A DNA stretch of 64,000 nt from Sporodiniella umbellata (taxonomy: Eukaryota; Mucoromycota; Mucoromycetes; Mucorales; Rhizopodaceae): positions 1-64,000 of the forward strand of contig JAIXMR010000121.1 in the NCBI GenBank assembly GCA_025677835.1, written 5' to 3'. The position numbers were made by a program, and so were the translations under genes. A model generated the notes under the pieces. It was given only the letters and a program-made list of their open reading frames with translations, did not search any database and was not told the origin of the DNA. This document shows positions 1-13,391 of the stretch, piece by piece; positions within the stretch are counted from its first letter, which is position 1, and each line of letters opens with the position of its first letter.

Positions 1-1
1 A

Positions 2-989
<988 letters not shown>

Positions 990-1245
990 ACTTAAAAACC
1001 TTCGCAAGTGCAGTAACTCGAAACGCTCCAATAAAAATTACATTTCGTATTATGTCCTCATCTTGTTTTCTTATCGCTTTGCATACAATGTTAAAAAAGT
1101 TTGTTAGAATGGATATTTTGGTAGACATGTGTTGTGCTTAATCCTTTAAAAAGAGCCAAACATTTGCATGCTTTGTTTCGAAATAAGAGAACAAGAAACT
1201 TTTTGAGTGACGCTAAGATATGGTGATCTTTAGGCTATGTAACAG

Positions 1246-1701
1246 GAACTAAACGGACAGTATTTTGTTCGGATCACGGAAATAACTATTCTAATAAAAT
1301 TTAGTGGAGACGTTTTCACTCCCATGGAGATTGAATACAGTTGTATGAAGGATCCTGTTCTGAGCTTTCTAAATATAGAAATTGGTGTTACTTTATACAG
1401 GTCAAAGCCGAGCATCACGAATTATACTCTTCAATAATTCCTTGCAAAAACTGGGAAAAAACACACCCCTAGCCGCCCTATACTAAACGCGTTCAAGAAG
1501 AAGTCTAAGATTAAAGATTTGGATATCCCTAATGATATACTAGCTCAGTATTTTGAGAAGAGCAAAAAGAAAAAGAAGACCATATTAGAGCGCGCAGCTC
1601 GAAAAATAGACAAAAGAAAGGCGGGCATTGTCAAAGTCAATAAAAGAAATCAGTTTGAAAGTAGCAGTGTAGAAGACATACTTAAACAAAAAATCTTTTA
1701 A
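1246..1701 (+). CDS. Unidentified gene, C-terminal exons
   Basis: Two exons, 1246-1400 and 1473-1701, join in frame across a 72-nt GT-AG intron and encode a lysine-rich tail ending SSSVEDILKQKIF. The first exon reads like a folded domain (ELNGQYFVRITEI then FSGDVFTPMEIEY). Upstream, 1001-1140 is open in another frame and 1140-1221 in a third (reading HALFRNKRTRNFL), so 5' exons probably exist but I could not join them without a frame conflict. Either the splicing is unusual or the gene is decaying. It lies on the same strand as VPS4 and begins soon after it. I do not recognise the family. Confidence 0.4.
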
Positions 1702-2180
1702 GGAACAGAATCAGATATACTGATTCGTAACGGTTAGCCAATAGTTTTATTATGAGCTCTTTTCTTAGCACGAAGCTGCCTCAACATAAGCATCTTAAGA
1801 TTTCATGTTCATTTGCTGGGCTATATAACACCTCTTTTTTTTTTTTTCATTTTAATGGTTGAACAGACTTTGAGATGAATTTCTTTTAAAACAAACTCTA
1901 AAATAAAGAGAAAAGGATACAAAGCCCGCATAACTAAACGAAAGCCCTTGGTTTATGAAACAACCTTAAGCCGTTGACATATTCAGGAGCAAAAATAAAC
2001 CATTAGAGTGCTTTTAAGATCTTTTATTTTTTTAATACTGATTTTTTTACATGGCTATTTGCTAGAGTTGTAATTATTTCCCTTGAGATACGATTTCTGC
2101 TTTTAAAATTCAATTTTTCTCTTAAACTTCAATTACTTTGTTCAGTCTTGTTTTGTTTTCTATCTCAATAAATAGCCAAT
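1702..2180. other. Intergenic spacer
   Basis: AT-rich spacer between the unresolved gene and the coiled-coil gene, with a 14-nt T run near 1835. I see no coding signal, RNA gene or repeat element. Confidence 0.6.
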
Positions 2181-3137
2181 ATGAATGACATCTCTAAACC
2201 AAAAGAATTTGCTCATGACCAAGCAATAGGTAACCAGGTTGCAAATTGGCAAAAAAGGTTGTTTATTTATTAGCATATAGAAAGATCAAGAGAGGCACCT
2301 AATATTCCAGAGCACTGTAATCCATCTCTTTTGAAACTAATGAACGTTTACGAAAAGAGGTTGCTTCAGTCGTCAATTGGTGCTGAATTTCAACCAACAT
2401 ACAGCAGCATATATAGCGTTGATCTTGAAGAGGGAATTGTTCGTCTCGAAAGAACAGTACAAAACAAACTGGTGGCATATATTGAGAATAAAAAGCGACA
2501 AGAGACTATGGCACAGCAGCACTTGGAAACTTTAGATAAGGAAATAGCAAAACTCAAATTAGAAGAGGAACAACAGAAACGGTCCTATTTGGCTTTAGAG
2601 AACACCTTAGGAAGCTTTAATAGGCAGTACGAACTGCACGACAAATTAGATGTAGAACTAGATGAGCTTGCTGTGGCTGCAGAAGCTCTTGCTTCTGTAT
2701 TGGAAACCAACCCAAAAAAAGTTCATGGTGTATTATTGAGCAATATAGTTCTTTCATCTGTGCCTTACTTTGGAAAGGAGGTGACTACACTTCAGCGATT
2801 GTTTATGGATGCAGAAAAAAACCAATGGTCACAGCTATTTGGAAAACAAATTGGCAAATGCCAAGAGCAGTGTAGGACAGACTGTTCAGAAGAGACTATA
2901 ACTCAATTTAAAAAGTTACTTGCTGAGCAAGGACTACATTGTACTGAAAAAGAAGAAATGGAGATACGGAATTGCATACATAAAGCAATCCAATTAAAAA
3001 GATTCTACGTTGCTGGATACCCTGATCTCATTAGCAAAGCTAAGACTCTTCATGAAAATCGATGGAAATCTGGACGTAGTGAAAAAAACACGACTGGTGG
3101 TTGGGTGCGAAAGCTTAAAAAACTGACGGAAAAATAG
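2181..3137 (+). CDS. Coiled-coil protein of unknown function
   Basis: Exons 2181-2229 and 2281-3137 (51-nt intron) give 301 residues. The first ATG after the spacer is used and splicing keeps frame. Residues about 80-140 form a charged coiled coil (ENKKRQETMAQQHLETLDKE). The C-terminal half is a helical, lysine-rich region with several cysteines near residues 215-230. No signal peptide or membrane segment is seen. Size and architecture resemble subunits of microtubule or kinetochore assemblies such as augmin, but no diagnostic motif supports a name. Its stop lies 10 bp from the muskelin stop on the opposite strand, so its 3' UTR must run into muskelin coding sequence. Confidence 0.75.
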
Positions 3138-3147
3138 TGATATAATT

Positions 3148-5890
3148 TTAATTCATTTTGATGGAGCTGGTCAGTTGCTCGGCAGGCTCTTTCATGTCTT
3201 CTGGAATATATATCAGTATCCTTTCAAACACCTCGATTCTTTCAGAATAAAATTTCGCTAAAAAAAAAAAAAAAAAATAAGTATGTAAATGCATTCTAGT
3301 ACACTACCTTCGTAGCTTTTTTCAGCTTTAGGAGTCTTTAAAAGACAAAGGCTCAGACAGAGATCCTCCAGTTCATGCGTTTGTGTAGGGTCTTCAAGAT
3401 TTACCAGAGGAGAAACTTTATCACGCAAATAAGCCAGTGCCTCAGATATCTTTTTTTTAGATTTTGTTTCTAATTCACTAGACGCCTCGGCGCTTAACTC
3501 TTTTAGTTTCTGTGCTCGTATCATAAACAAGCATTGTTTGTAAATACTATATGGATCCGGTCTACATGTAAAACTTTTAATTCAGTGCGATATGCATTAT
3601 GTTGCCTTTTAGGCTACTTACTTTTTCAGCTTAAGCTCCCAAAGATCTCCAAGTCGCATATCCTCATTGTTGGAAATGCCCGGGTTTCCTCCAAAGATAT
3701 AATGATTACAAGTATTTGGATCGTATAGCATTTGAAGCGCATATCTCGGGGAGGGCTGCTTAGTACAACTGCTGTCAGTATATCTGCTTTCGTTTTCGTA
3801 TATAGGTTGCCAGGAGTTACGTTTTATCGAATAAACGTAGAGCACATTTTTTATTTTCTCCCACTTTTTGCTGCGCGTGTAGCTAGCAAGCATATGTATT
3901 TCTTGCTTTTTCTCGTCAAACGTCATCCAGTGAGCAAATCCTGCCTCCCGGCTAAACTCCTCTTTATAGCCATGCTCTATATTAGTAAACGAGCCATCGA
4001 GTAGGTTATATCGAAATAGATCATAAAAGCACTCGTGGGCCCGTTGACCAGAAAATAAATATAAACAATTGTTTGTTTGATCTATAAACATGGAGTGACC
4101 AGCTCTTTCAAACAGTAAATTTTCTGTTGTATTGGTTCCCATAACTCTATGTTGCATTATTATTCAGTTGGCAAGAGTGATTAACTACCTTAAGGAGTTC
4201 CATTGGTTTGTTTCAATTTTGTAGCTATACAATCCGCTATATTCAGGTGAGCCAACATTTGCGCTAATTACCTTTCCTCCAGAAATATAGATTGTACTGT
4301 CACGAGAGTCAATACACATTTGGTGATCAAATATTAGATCAGGCCCACTCTCTTTCTATAAGGCGTTGTTAATTTTTTTTGTTCGAGGAATGCTTCTATC
4401 AAAAGCAACCTACTGCAGTATTATCACTTAATCTTATCCAACTATTTTTTTTTACATCGTATTTGAATAATTCTGAATTCAAATTGCTCAAAGTTTTTTC
4501 AGTGAGGTTTTTGTATCGACCAAGAACATAGAAAGCATCTGATTTGGGATCATAACACATTTTATGACATGACCTTGGATCTATCTCACTCTGAGGTGTC
4601 AGAGCAACCCACTTTTTTTCAATGATGTTATAACGCCAACAATCGCCAAGGTCCTCTTTTCCGTTGTATCCACCAAAAACAAAGAGGGCCTGCCGATTAG
4701 TATCTATACACATTTGATGTCCCCCTCTTCCAACAAGGGCTACGTCTAGAGCCATAGTGTTAGACATATAAATGTGTCTATAGCCGTACCTTGTTTGAGT
4801 TGTTTCCATTCTGTTGTGTAATTCGAAGTTTCGCAAAAGTCTTCAAAAACACCAGTTTCAAGCAAAATTCGTAAAGTGTTTTCAGCAGCATCAAATTTCC
4901 CGTTTAATACAAGCTGTTGGTACAGATCGGATATGACAGGATGCTCAAGTTGTGTGTCCACTCGGTTTTTTAAAAGATAGAAAACGTCCAAGAAATTTTT
5001 CTGTCGAAAGTATTTCAAACACAGTCGCATGATTTCGTTTTCTTTAAACTACTTGTTTGAGTGAATATGCGGTTGATTAAAAAAAAAAAGCTTACATTAA
5101 TAAAATCTTGAGAGAAATTTTTTACAGTATTCTGATCATCTATTCCTTTCAATTCAATGTACCACACACTGTAGTTAAAATTGGTTCCGTATGCAGCCAG
5201 AGGGACTAGTTTAATGTATTGAACAGGGAAAACCTACATCTGCAGTTAGTTTTTTTATGACGCTATGGTTCGATTACTTTGTTTTTATGACGATGCGAAA
5301 GTAAAAAGTTTTCAGACTCGTTGTCATTCTTGAGTCCACCATGTAATAGTTCTATCATGTTTTCTTCAGGATCTAAGCTACCAAACACTTTGAACTCTTT
5401 CAAGTTACAAACATGACCTAGTTTGAAACGACGTATAAGAAATTATCGACTGTATTTGTATATCAATAGACGACAACTCTATGGACGCTTACTTTGATGG
5501 TATTTTCCAAACATTATAGACCCTATTTAGAGTAAAAGACAGCTAAAGATACGTATGTTTACAAGATCATTTGTGTTTACTAGCAATGACAGGACAGTCT
5601 AGCTTTAAAGTGATAAACTGATGATTTCCTTGTGTTCCACTAGACCATCTTGACAGTTGATTCTTGGGATCATTCTCACGTATGTTTCTAGGATGGTAGT
5701 ACAAAGAATACGAAGAATATGCGTGGATGGTATAACTTAATGTAGAGTCTTGGGCTGGATCTACATAGTGTCGAGCCTGTACTACCGTCTCATTTAATGA
5801 GCGGTACTCCCGCTGGTTGGAAGATAAGTAAGGCAACGATCTAGGCTCTTTTATAAACTTCCCGCCTTTGTTGCATAGTGTGTCTGACAT
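3148..5890 (-). CDS. MKLN1: Muskelin (discoidin-LisH/CTLH-kelch protein)
   Basis: Ten exons (5581-5890, 5493-5522, 5278-5417, 5096-5233, 4790-5048, 4414-4745, 4189-4355, 3622-4146, 3308-3561, 3148-3257) sum to 754 residues, close to animal muskelin. The N-terminus carries the discoidin-like domain (HAYSSYSLYYHPRN, LSRWSSGTQ, FGKYH, CNLKEFKVFG). A LisH/CTLH segment (MRLCLKYFRQKNF, NGKFDAAENTL) follows, then kelch repeats (GRGGHQMCIDT, FGGYNG, RSCHKMCYDP, FDHQMC, YIFGGNPG). The C-terminus matches the muskelin tail after MRLGDLWELKLKK. In animals muskelin is a substrate-recruiting member of the CTLH/GID ubiquitin ligase. One exon is only 30 nt. Identification is strong; splice junctions are inferred by hand. 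Confidence 0.93.
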
Positions 5891-7613
5891 ATTTATCCTG
5901 ACTTTTTTTCAACCAAAAAAAAAAAAAAAAAGAACCTCAAAAAACAAAAAGTTAAAAGAATGAAAGAGAAAAAATGAATAATAAAGAGCAATACGTAAAA
6001 ATGTAATTCGGTTTTCTCGAATACCGCTATTGCCCTGACAAAATGTTAAATTTGGTTCTTTTTTTTTTTTTTTTTTTTTTTTGAACTTTAACCAGTTCAA
6101 ATTTTAACTTTTTGTGCATAGATAGATATAATAACCCCGTGTATTTAGGGGAACAATACAGCGCATTTCCAATCTGTAGAATAGGAAGTTCAAGTGATGT
6201 CGTGGCAAACTTGGGTAACGACTTCAAGTTAATAGGATCCTTTTTATTTTACCATCTGGTTTTTCTGAATGCTTACTGCTTATGATATGTATTTGAATAA
6301 AGCCAAAAAAATAAAGTAAAAAATAAAAAATAAAGGAGAAGAAAGCAATTATCGACCTAGGGATTTTTTTTTTTTTTTTTTTTTTTTTAGCTAGACCGAT
6401 TTTCATTAAGAATTTTGTTTTTGCCCTTTCTTTTATATCCAAAACTTGCGTTCATTGAAACGTCAACCCAAACTGAAAAAAAAAAAAAAAAAAAAAACAG
6501 TGCAGAGAGGTTTTCATAAAGACATACGATCATTGAAAATAAGCTGACTTGACAGTTGATCTTTGAAATGTTTTGAAGAGCAAAGCAAGGTCGAATTATA
6601 TACAATAATTTAAAACAAACATTTATTCTGATGAGTTGTCTTAATGTTTTCCGTTACAAGAAACTTATAAAACATATTAAGAGCCCCTGGGGAGTTTTTT
6701 TTTTTTTTTTTTTGAAACTTGTAGAAAGTATATTGAATGATGCAACAAATGTATTGACAGAATATATTCGATATCTAATCGTAAAGTGAAAACAGCCTTA
6801 TACGGTAATTTATCCAGAAAAAGTTATAGTCAGGAAGCGATAGCCGCAAAAGTTTTTTTCGAGACAGTGTAGCTTACCCGGTAATGGCCTTTTTCATGTC
6901 TAGTATACCGCGTATAACAAGTATCAGTGACTGATACTGATTTTTGATTTAGAATTGTTTATAGAAAGTAAGCGTAGTTGTAGAGTAGAAAAAAAAAAAA
7001 ACAATCGAAACTACTTGTTCCTTTACAAGTATTTCGTGTTTTTATTGAATAAAAAAGCTTATTTTTTTCTTTTATTATGTCCTATTGGAATTCATAAACA
7101 ATATTCACGCCCTAAAACTGAATAAGGACATTGTTGAGACCTTTTTTTTTTTTTTTTGGTTGTTTATTCCAAACATACTTGTGGTGTTAGTCTTTTTAAA
7201 CAACCTTTACAAACGCGTTGACTATTTCCTCAGCACTCTTAAAAAACATCAACTCTCTCTTAAAAAGAAATATTTGTCATGTTTCCCTTTGATCCAAGTT
7301 TAGCAATAAATCTGTGCAAAATTGATGTGTTCTTTTTTTTAAAAAAAAAAAGCAAATAAAAATACAAAAGGTTTTTTCATCGCGTATTTTATATATCATT
7401 TTCAATTTCACATGTCTTGATTAATTAGTCAATGGAGTCCGTCTTTGGTGTTTTTTATAGGGTATATACGTATGTGTATAGGTCCAATGTCATGTTTTGT
7501 ACAAAAAAAAAAAAAAAAAAAAAAAAAAAGATGATGATGATGATAATAGCAGAGACAATGTGGGGTGAGACGAAAGAAAAAAAAGTTGATAAGTAACCTC
7601 TTTCTTCTCCTTT
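5891..7613. other. Long intergenic region with A/T tracts and one coding-like scrap
   Basis: The spacer holds A/T runs of 15-25 nt near 5920, 6060, 6365, 6480, 6700, 7140 and 7505. A coding-like stretch on the minus strand at about 6134-6239 reads LKSLPKFATTSLELPILQIG, but it has no convincing start, splice partners or stop. It may be an exon of an unrecognised gene or a remnant. Nothing else is supportable. The right part holds the promoter of the homeobox gene. Confidence 0.5.
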
Positions 7614-8437
7614 ATGGCCAAAAGAAAAATCAAAGAACGTCCACAGTTGATGAGCGACCAAGATTTATACGAAATGGAGAAATATGTACAGTTTGAGCAA
7701 GGACCCAGTGCTGATACTGGTTTTTCTCAAAGGTATCTGATGTTTGACCCCTACACAAATGGGTCTATGGACGATGAAGAGGAGGATGGCTCTGAAGAAT
7801 TGTTTAGTACGCCTATCCGCCCCCGGAAACGGTTTGATAGCCGTCAAATTGGTCTGTTAGAAAAAGCGTACGAAATGAACGACCATCCGCCCAGGGAAAC
7901 CAAGGATAGACTGGCTGAACAATTCAAGACGTCTCCACGTAGAATCCAGATCTGGTTTCAAAACCGAAGAGCGAAATCAAAGAAAAAAGCCGTCACGACC
8001 TTGACAGAAGAAGTATCGGATGGTCCAGACAAAGATTCGACCATTTATCTCTCGCAAGATACTACAGACGGTAGACTGGATTCAGACCCCAAAAGAGCCA
8101 AACTAACAGGCCCTTATCCTGACTTGGACGGTGGATCTCAGCGTGTCAAAACCAATAAGCATGGTAGATCTATTTGAAGTTTTTTTTTTTTTTTTTTTTT
8201 TTTAGGGGTATTTTTCTTATGCTTTGTTCTTTTTTTTTTTTTTTTTTTAATGAGCATACCCTAGGCTATCCTAAACTAGACCTTTCACCCTCATCTTCTT
8301 CCTTGACATTCTTGAACAATGCAAGTACCTACCCAGACTCGCAAGCACAGTATCCCTATCATGACCTGCTAAGAGAGAGTTCTTTCAGCAAGTTTTGTTT
8401 AGATCCGTCATTGACTACCCAAAAAAAGGAAGAATAA
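7614..8437 (+). CDS. Homeodomain transcription factor
   Basis: Exon 1 (7614-8163) and exon 2 (8265-8437) give 240 residues. Residues about 69-125 are a typical non-TALE homeodomain, starting RPRKRFDSRQIGLLEKAY and ending with the recognition helix IQIWFQNRRAKSKKK, which holds the invariant W, F, N and R residues. The acidic N-terminus (DDEEEDGSEE) and the serine-rich C-terminal exon look disordered. The 101-nt intron contains two T runs; skipping the splice would end the protein 11 nt later at a TGA. Probably nuclear and DNA-binding; targets are unknown. Confidence 0.88.
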
Positions 8438-8538
8438 AGGATTAGGTGAAAGTACAGTGATTGGGTTATACGCATGATTGATTAACGTTCCGTTTTCTGT
8501 TCTGCAAGCCCGGCCCTCAATTGGGTAGCGTGATTGGC

Positions 8539-8569
<31 letters not shown>

Positions 8570-8903
8570 CCGGTATTTTATATAAACAAAGTTGTCATAT
8601 GTCCCCTATAACGATCGTTTTGTTTTCTCTTTGAAAGTTTAACCCTTCAAAAGATTGGGTCAATAAAAGAACCTTTCAAACTCAAGCTGGCGCACAATTC
8701 ATCCTCACAGACTTTATAGAAACCAAGGTTGTACATTCCATGCTACGAATGTACGTCTCCCCCTCTTTTTTTTTTTTTTTTATAAGGGAAAAAAAATACA
8801 CTAGAGAGAACCCTTTCGAAAAACACTTGATAAAAAAAAACGCATATATTTTGGGTTGAAATGCGGTTTTCGAGATAGTTTGTTACATTGTTAAACTTGT
8901 TGT
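8438..8903. other. Intergenic spacer between convergent genes
   Basis: Spacer between the homeobox gene and the convergent eL6 gene, with T runs at about 8540 and 8768. It should hold both 3' UTRs. No further feature seen. Confidence 0.6.
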
Positions 8904-9665
8904 TTAAAACTTCATGTCGTGGGGGAATTGACCCTTACGGAGGCTGAAAGAAGATTTCAAGTAGGAGACGAGGTGAGCATCCTTAGCGGCTACGGCAAGA
9001 ATTTCCTTATCGAGAGCCTTTTGATCAGCAGCCTTGGATTCAGGGAAAGCAGCCTTCTTCTAAAAAGGCAATCAACATCAGTTTTTGTTTAAAGACGTAA
9101 ATAAATAAAAACTTACTTGTTCGCCTTCGAGGAAAGCCTTTTCGGTCTTGGCAGACTTTTTAAAGTAAGCGTCGTTGAACTTTTCATCAATCTTGACGCT
9201 GGAGAGGTCAATCTTGGTGGAGGTGGCAATGACGTAGGCTTGGTTAACACGGCGGAGAGGGACACCGTTGACCTTGAAGGGACCAGAGATGAGCAAAAGA
9301 CCAGAATCCAATTGCTTCAAGACGACAACACGCTTACCACGGTAACGACCAGCCAAAAGGATGGCAACGGTACCAGGGGTGATGGTGGCACGGAGAGCGG
9401 TCTTTTTGGCAGTCTTGCGACCTACCTTAGGTTGGGCAACATCTTCAGCAGGGTAGAAGCGAGAGGCCTTTTGGGCAGGGACAGTACGCTTGCCACCGTT
9501 CTTGGCACCCTTCACTTCAATTGACTTTTCAGTGGCTACTTCCTTAGCAGGAGCAGCAACGTTGGTCTTTTGACGCTTGTGCATGGCCTTCTTGGAATAG
9601 GCAGCTGAGCGACTGTAACGGTTGACACCGGGAACAAGAGCAGAATTTCTAGGAGCGTGAACCAT
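8904..9665 (-). CDS. RPL6: 60S ribosomal protein eL6
   Basis: Exons 9117-9665 and 8904-9059 give 234 residues. Diagnostic segments are [40 protein letters not shown] and the C-terminal segment around [15 protein letters not shown]. The basic N-terminus ([13 protein letters not shown]) supports the chosen ATG; an in-frame upstream ATG exists but its extension looks like 5' UTR. The protein is a large-subunit component of the cytoplasmic ribosome. The intron is 57 nt, near the 3' end, which is late for a ribosomal protein gene. Confidence 0.95.
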
Positions 9666-10709
9666 TGTCTCTATTCGTTTACACCTATTGATCCAATAAG
9701 TATAGGTTAACAATCGGAATCGGCTAACAAAAAAAAAAAAAAAAAAAGGTGGTAGAGTAGAAGCGAATGCTGTGGTGAGGCTGTTAAAAGAGAAGTAGAA
9801 GGTCCAATCGAGAGTTGCATTGTTTTACTCTAATACTTTTTTTTTTTTTTTTTTTTTTTTTTGATTTTTTAAGCAAATCCAATGGGCAATGGTGTTGGTA
9901 CTATCTCTGTTTTTTTTTTTTTTTTCTTTTTTTTTGGTGGTAGGTTCTGAATAAGTTTGTGTTGATAAAGCCAGATTGATGAGAAACTATCTGTCGGTCT
10001 AAAATCTCTATCCATCCATCCATCCATTCATTCCTCATTCCATCATGGTGCTCATCCACTTTACTTACTACCACCTTTCTTCTGTCCATACCTAATAGGG
10101 CCGGGGAAAAGAAAGAGGGGTATTTCTTCGGTACTTACTTGACACTTATGCGCTGATTTAATATCCACATTTCTTCTAAAGAGTTACCGGACTATTGACT
10201 TTTTTTTTAGAAGGACGGAAGCAGTCACACCGGATCACTTTCGAAATGAATTCCTATTGTCTTTGAAGAAGGTAAAGCCTACAGCCAACGGCTGTAGTTT
10301 ATAACAGACTGGATAGTCAAAAAGTGGACATAACATATGTTTGAAAAAAAAAAAACTTTTTTTTTAGTTTATTGCTTCCCATAGAATGCTACTCATTATA
10401 GAGTGTTTGAGACCTTTTCATTAAAGCGCAGTCTAACTTATTCATGGATAGCAAAGTGAAGCCACGATCAAAGTGCTTCAATGTTGGGATCAATTTTTTA
10501 ATATGACATTGAATTCTATATTAAAAAACAGGCAGCCCATACTCGTTTTCGTATGCTTAGACGGTATGATAGAATCAATTTTTGGGCGGAAACAAAGTGG
10601 GCATCTGTTTAAAACGCCGATTTCTTTGATAAGTATCCAGGTCTATAATTAGCCTACTGGATGATTTTCTTTTTTCTTTCTTTTTTTTTTTTTTTTTTTC
10701 TGAGCCTAC
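9666..10709. other. Intergenic region upstream of RPL6 and the DHHC gene
   Basis: Divergent promoter region with T runs at 9838, 9910 and 10680, and a CATC microsatellite near 10010-10040. Plus-strand stretches between 10440 and 10650 are open for up to about 60 codons in shifting frames, without start or splice support. I treat them as non-coding or relic sequence. Confidence 0.5.
10279..10297. repeat. Perfect inverted repeat, 8-bp arms, 3-bp loop
   Basis: CTACAGCC and its exact complement GGCTGTAG are separated by AAC. It lies in the shared upstream region of RPL6 and the DHHC gene. It could be a dimeric factor site or a chance hairpin. Confidence 0.5.
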
Positions 10710-11782
10710 ATGCCAAAGTGTTCTTCGTTAAAAAAAGTTCAGTTTTATTGCATGGCAGGAGTGAATGCTTCTCCTGTAGCTTTACTGTTACTTATCTTTA
10801 CCTGGAGTTTTTTAGCTTTTAACTTTTGTTTGAGTTGGGCTCAACTAATAAGCAAAGGCTACTTTGCTCAAGGTAAGAGGAGTCTATTGAGTTTTTTTTT
10901 TTTTTTTGATTGTAATAAAAACAAACTACAGGTTTCTTTTACTTGGTTGTATTTCAACCCTTATTCTTTTTATGTATGTGGAGTTATTGGGCCGTATGCA
11001 GAACATCACCTGGATATACAGCCGAGGTAGTAGAACGCACTCTATTGACACCCCCCCCAGATAAAGTAATTTTTTTTTTTACAAGAAAATAGTTATACAA
11101 GCAAAAGGGTAGGGTTGAAGAAGAAGGTAGACTTCTGGATACATCCGAGCTGAGATATTCTATTACTGTAAAACGAGATGGTGCCAAACGATTTTGTCAA
11201 AAGTGTAAATTGGAAAAATTCGACCGTACCCATCATTGTAGACAGTGTGGAAAATGTGTGTTGAAGATGGACCAGTAAGTACCCAAAAGCGGTGTTTTTT
11301 ATTGATCCTTTATAGCCATTGCCCTTGGGTGAATAACTGTGTGGGATTTCACAATTACAAAGCATTTTACCTCTTTTTGGTTTATGCGAGTCTTTATTGC
11401 CTGTGGATTTTCATTACTTGTCTACCACCGACGATTCGTATAGTCAATGAGAACATATTAGAGCTAGATGTGAATCTGGTCCTGATGGTGTTTGTATCGG
11501 GTATCTTTGGACTCTTTTTGATTCCTTTCACGCTATTTCATACCCGACAACTCTTTAAGAATAGAACCACGATTGAATTCTATGAAAAGTCCAATTTCAT
11601 GTTGGGAAGAAACGATGTGATGCGAACCCGCTATTTTAACCCGTGGGATATTGGCACTCGAAAGAATATCGAGCAAGTACTCGGTAGAACCAAGCTGGAG
11701 ATGTTTATTCCTATCGGACAACCGTAAGCCTTTTTTTAAATCTATATAAAGTATCAGCCACCCCAGAAAATAATACAATACC

Positions 11783-11813
<31 letters not shown>

Positions 11814-11913
11814 AAAATCTTACCTTTATTATAGATCAGGAGAAGGCATCTCTTTTCCCATTAATGCTTATGCATACGAAACATTGGGGATGGAAGAGGA
11901 GGATCAATCATAG
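10710..11913 (+). CDS. DHHC-type palmitoyltransferase
   Basis: Five exons (10710-10872, 10932-11065, 11093-11274, 11316-11723, 11835-11913) give 321 residues. The cysteine-rich domain holds CQKCKLEKFDRTHHCRQCG and the catalytic MDHHCPWVNNCVGFHNYK, with the DHHC split by an intron between DH and HC. Four hydrophobic segments flank it (two before, two after), and the TTxE motif appears as TTIEF. Such enzymes S-acylate membrane-associated proteins at the ER, Golgi or vacuole. The second intron is only 27 nt (11066-11092), the shortest one in the window with family support. The family is certain; the paralogue group is not assigned. Confidence 0.93.
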
Positions 11914-12066
11914 TAATAAAACAAGGTGCATCTCAAAATGGGTGTACCCTTTATTTTTTTTTTTTTTAGAGAAAGAGAGAAAGATACACCCAGCATTAAG
12001 AAGCAACTTTTGAATTTTCAAACCTTTTTCTCTCCTATTTTTTTTTTTTTTTTTTTTTTTTTAATT

Positions 12067-12442
12067 ATGAATGATTCTCTTGATATGAGGTCAACTAGCT
12101 ATGGGATGCAATACGTAGTCCAAAGAAATGTTGAATCTAAACATTTTCCTATTCATGCCTCTTTTTTTCTATTAGGATTGTAAGACCTATTTTGTTTACA
12201 CTATTTACTCTTCGCTTATCTTTTTTAGTATGTTTCCACCTTTATGGTGTATTGCTTGGTTATGCTGGCCAAAATCCGATAATCGATACGAGATGTTTTG
12301 GCTCAAATTCAATAGGGTGATGTCCATTATTTTCATTCTTGTTGTTCTTATTGCTTTATGGGAAAATCTTCAATTCAATCACCACGCCAACGGCAACCTT
12401 TTACAGTCTATTTTCTCTTTTTTCCTGTCTGTTGTTTTTTGA
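12067..12442 (+). CDS. Small membrane protein, two hydrophobic segments
   Basis: Exons 12067-12179 and 12229-12442 give 108 residues. A polar N-terminus is followed by a hydrophobic stretch FFLLGFMFPPLWCIAWLCWP, the charged loop KSDNRYEMFWLKFNRV and a second hydrophobic stretch MSIIFILVVLIALW. The mix of a short polar head, two membrane passes and a charged loop looks like a conserved fungal membrane protein, but I cannot name the family. It lies between the DHHC gene and the FYR gene on the same strand. The start is preceded directly by a T run, so the promoter is very short or the 5' UTR is spliced. Confidence 0.6.
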
Positions 12443-12480
12443 GCCGTTCGGATTCTCAAAATTAAAACAAACAGGCACAA

Positions 12481-12519
<39 letters not shown>

Positions 12520-12531
12520 GTTATCACTACA

Positions 12532-13349
12532 ATGCCAACTGAATTAAGGTGACTTTTTACATCCAAAGCCTCCCTTTCCCAAATGCTTTTACTTCTTTGC
12601 ATTCTTTGATATTTGGGAGATTTTCAGTTTTATCTTATTTTAACACTCAATTGAATACAATAATAAAGCGAATATGAATTGAAACGAAAATCAAATTTAG
12701 AAGAAAACCAAAGTCTGTTACGTGAATTAGGGTTGGATCTTAAAACCACTGTAAGACTCTATGAAAGTAGCCTTTTCAAATCGTGTTAACTTTCAAAGAC
12801 TCTTTTTTTTTCTTTTTTTTTTTCTTTTTTTTTTTACAGCGATTGGCAACACCCACTGAAACTACTTTTAAAAAACCAAAGCTAGTACGTCAGTTTACTA
12901 AAAAAGCACCAACACCCGTACGGCTTTCTAGAAGAATTAGAGGGCAGACACCTGAAGAAGTAGTAAGTAAAATATTATAGATAGAGAAAGAGAGCTTTCG
13001 CCATCAGTTTACGCAATACACCCCCTTTTTTTTTTTCAAGGAAGAGCTAGTAGACGAGGTGGATGAAGTGAAACGTTTAGGCATAGTTACAAGACATGAT
13101 ATATCAAACGATGATATTGTTTTACCAGAAAACATTTATGCTCCCATCTCGCTAAGTATGTGTGTTTGTGAAAGAATAGAATGAGTTAATTGAGTTTTGT
13201 TTCCCCCTCCCCTCCCTCTTTTTTTTTTCCGGTTCACTCAGGGAGTATTGGTACTACTATTTGGTCTTTAGGAAAGTTGAATACTGGCAAAGGTAGATCG
13301 AAATCATGGAGTAGTAGAGGGGTAGGGTTTCATAGTAACAGGAGAAAGG

Positions 13350-13391
<42 letters not shown>

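Noticed and set aside
9117..9524. 135-codon plus-strand frame
   Set aside because: Antisense to the conserved eL6 exon.
11926..12183. Extension of the small membrane protein into the upstream T run
   Set aside because: The upstream frame encodes only homopolymer phenylalanine and low-complexity sequence, so the ATG at 12067 was used.
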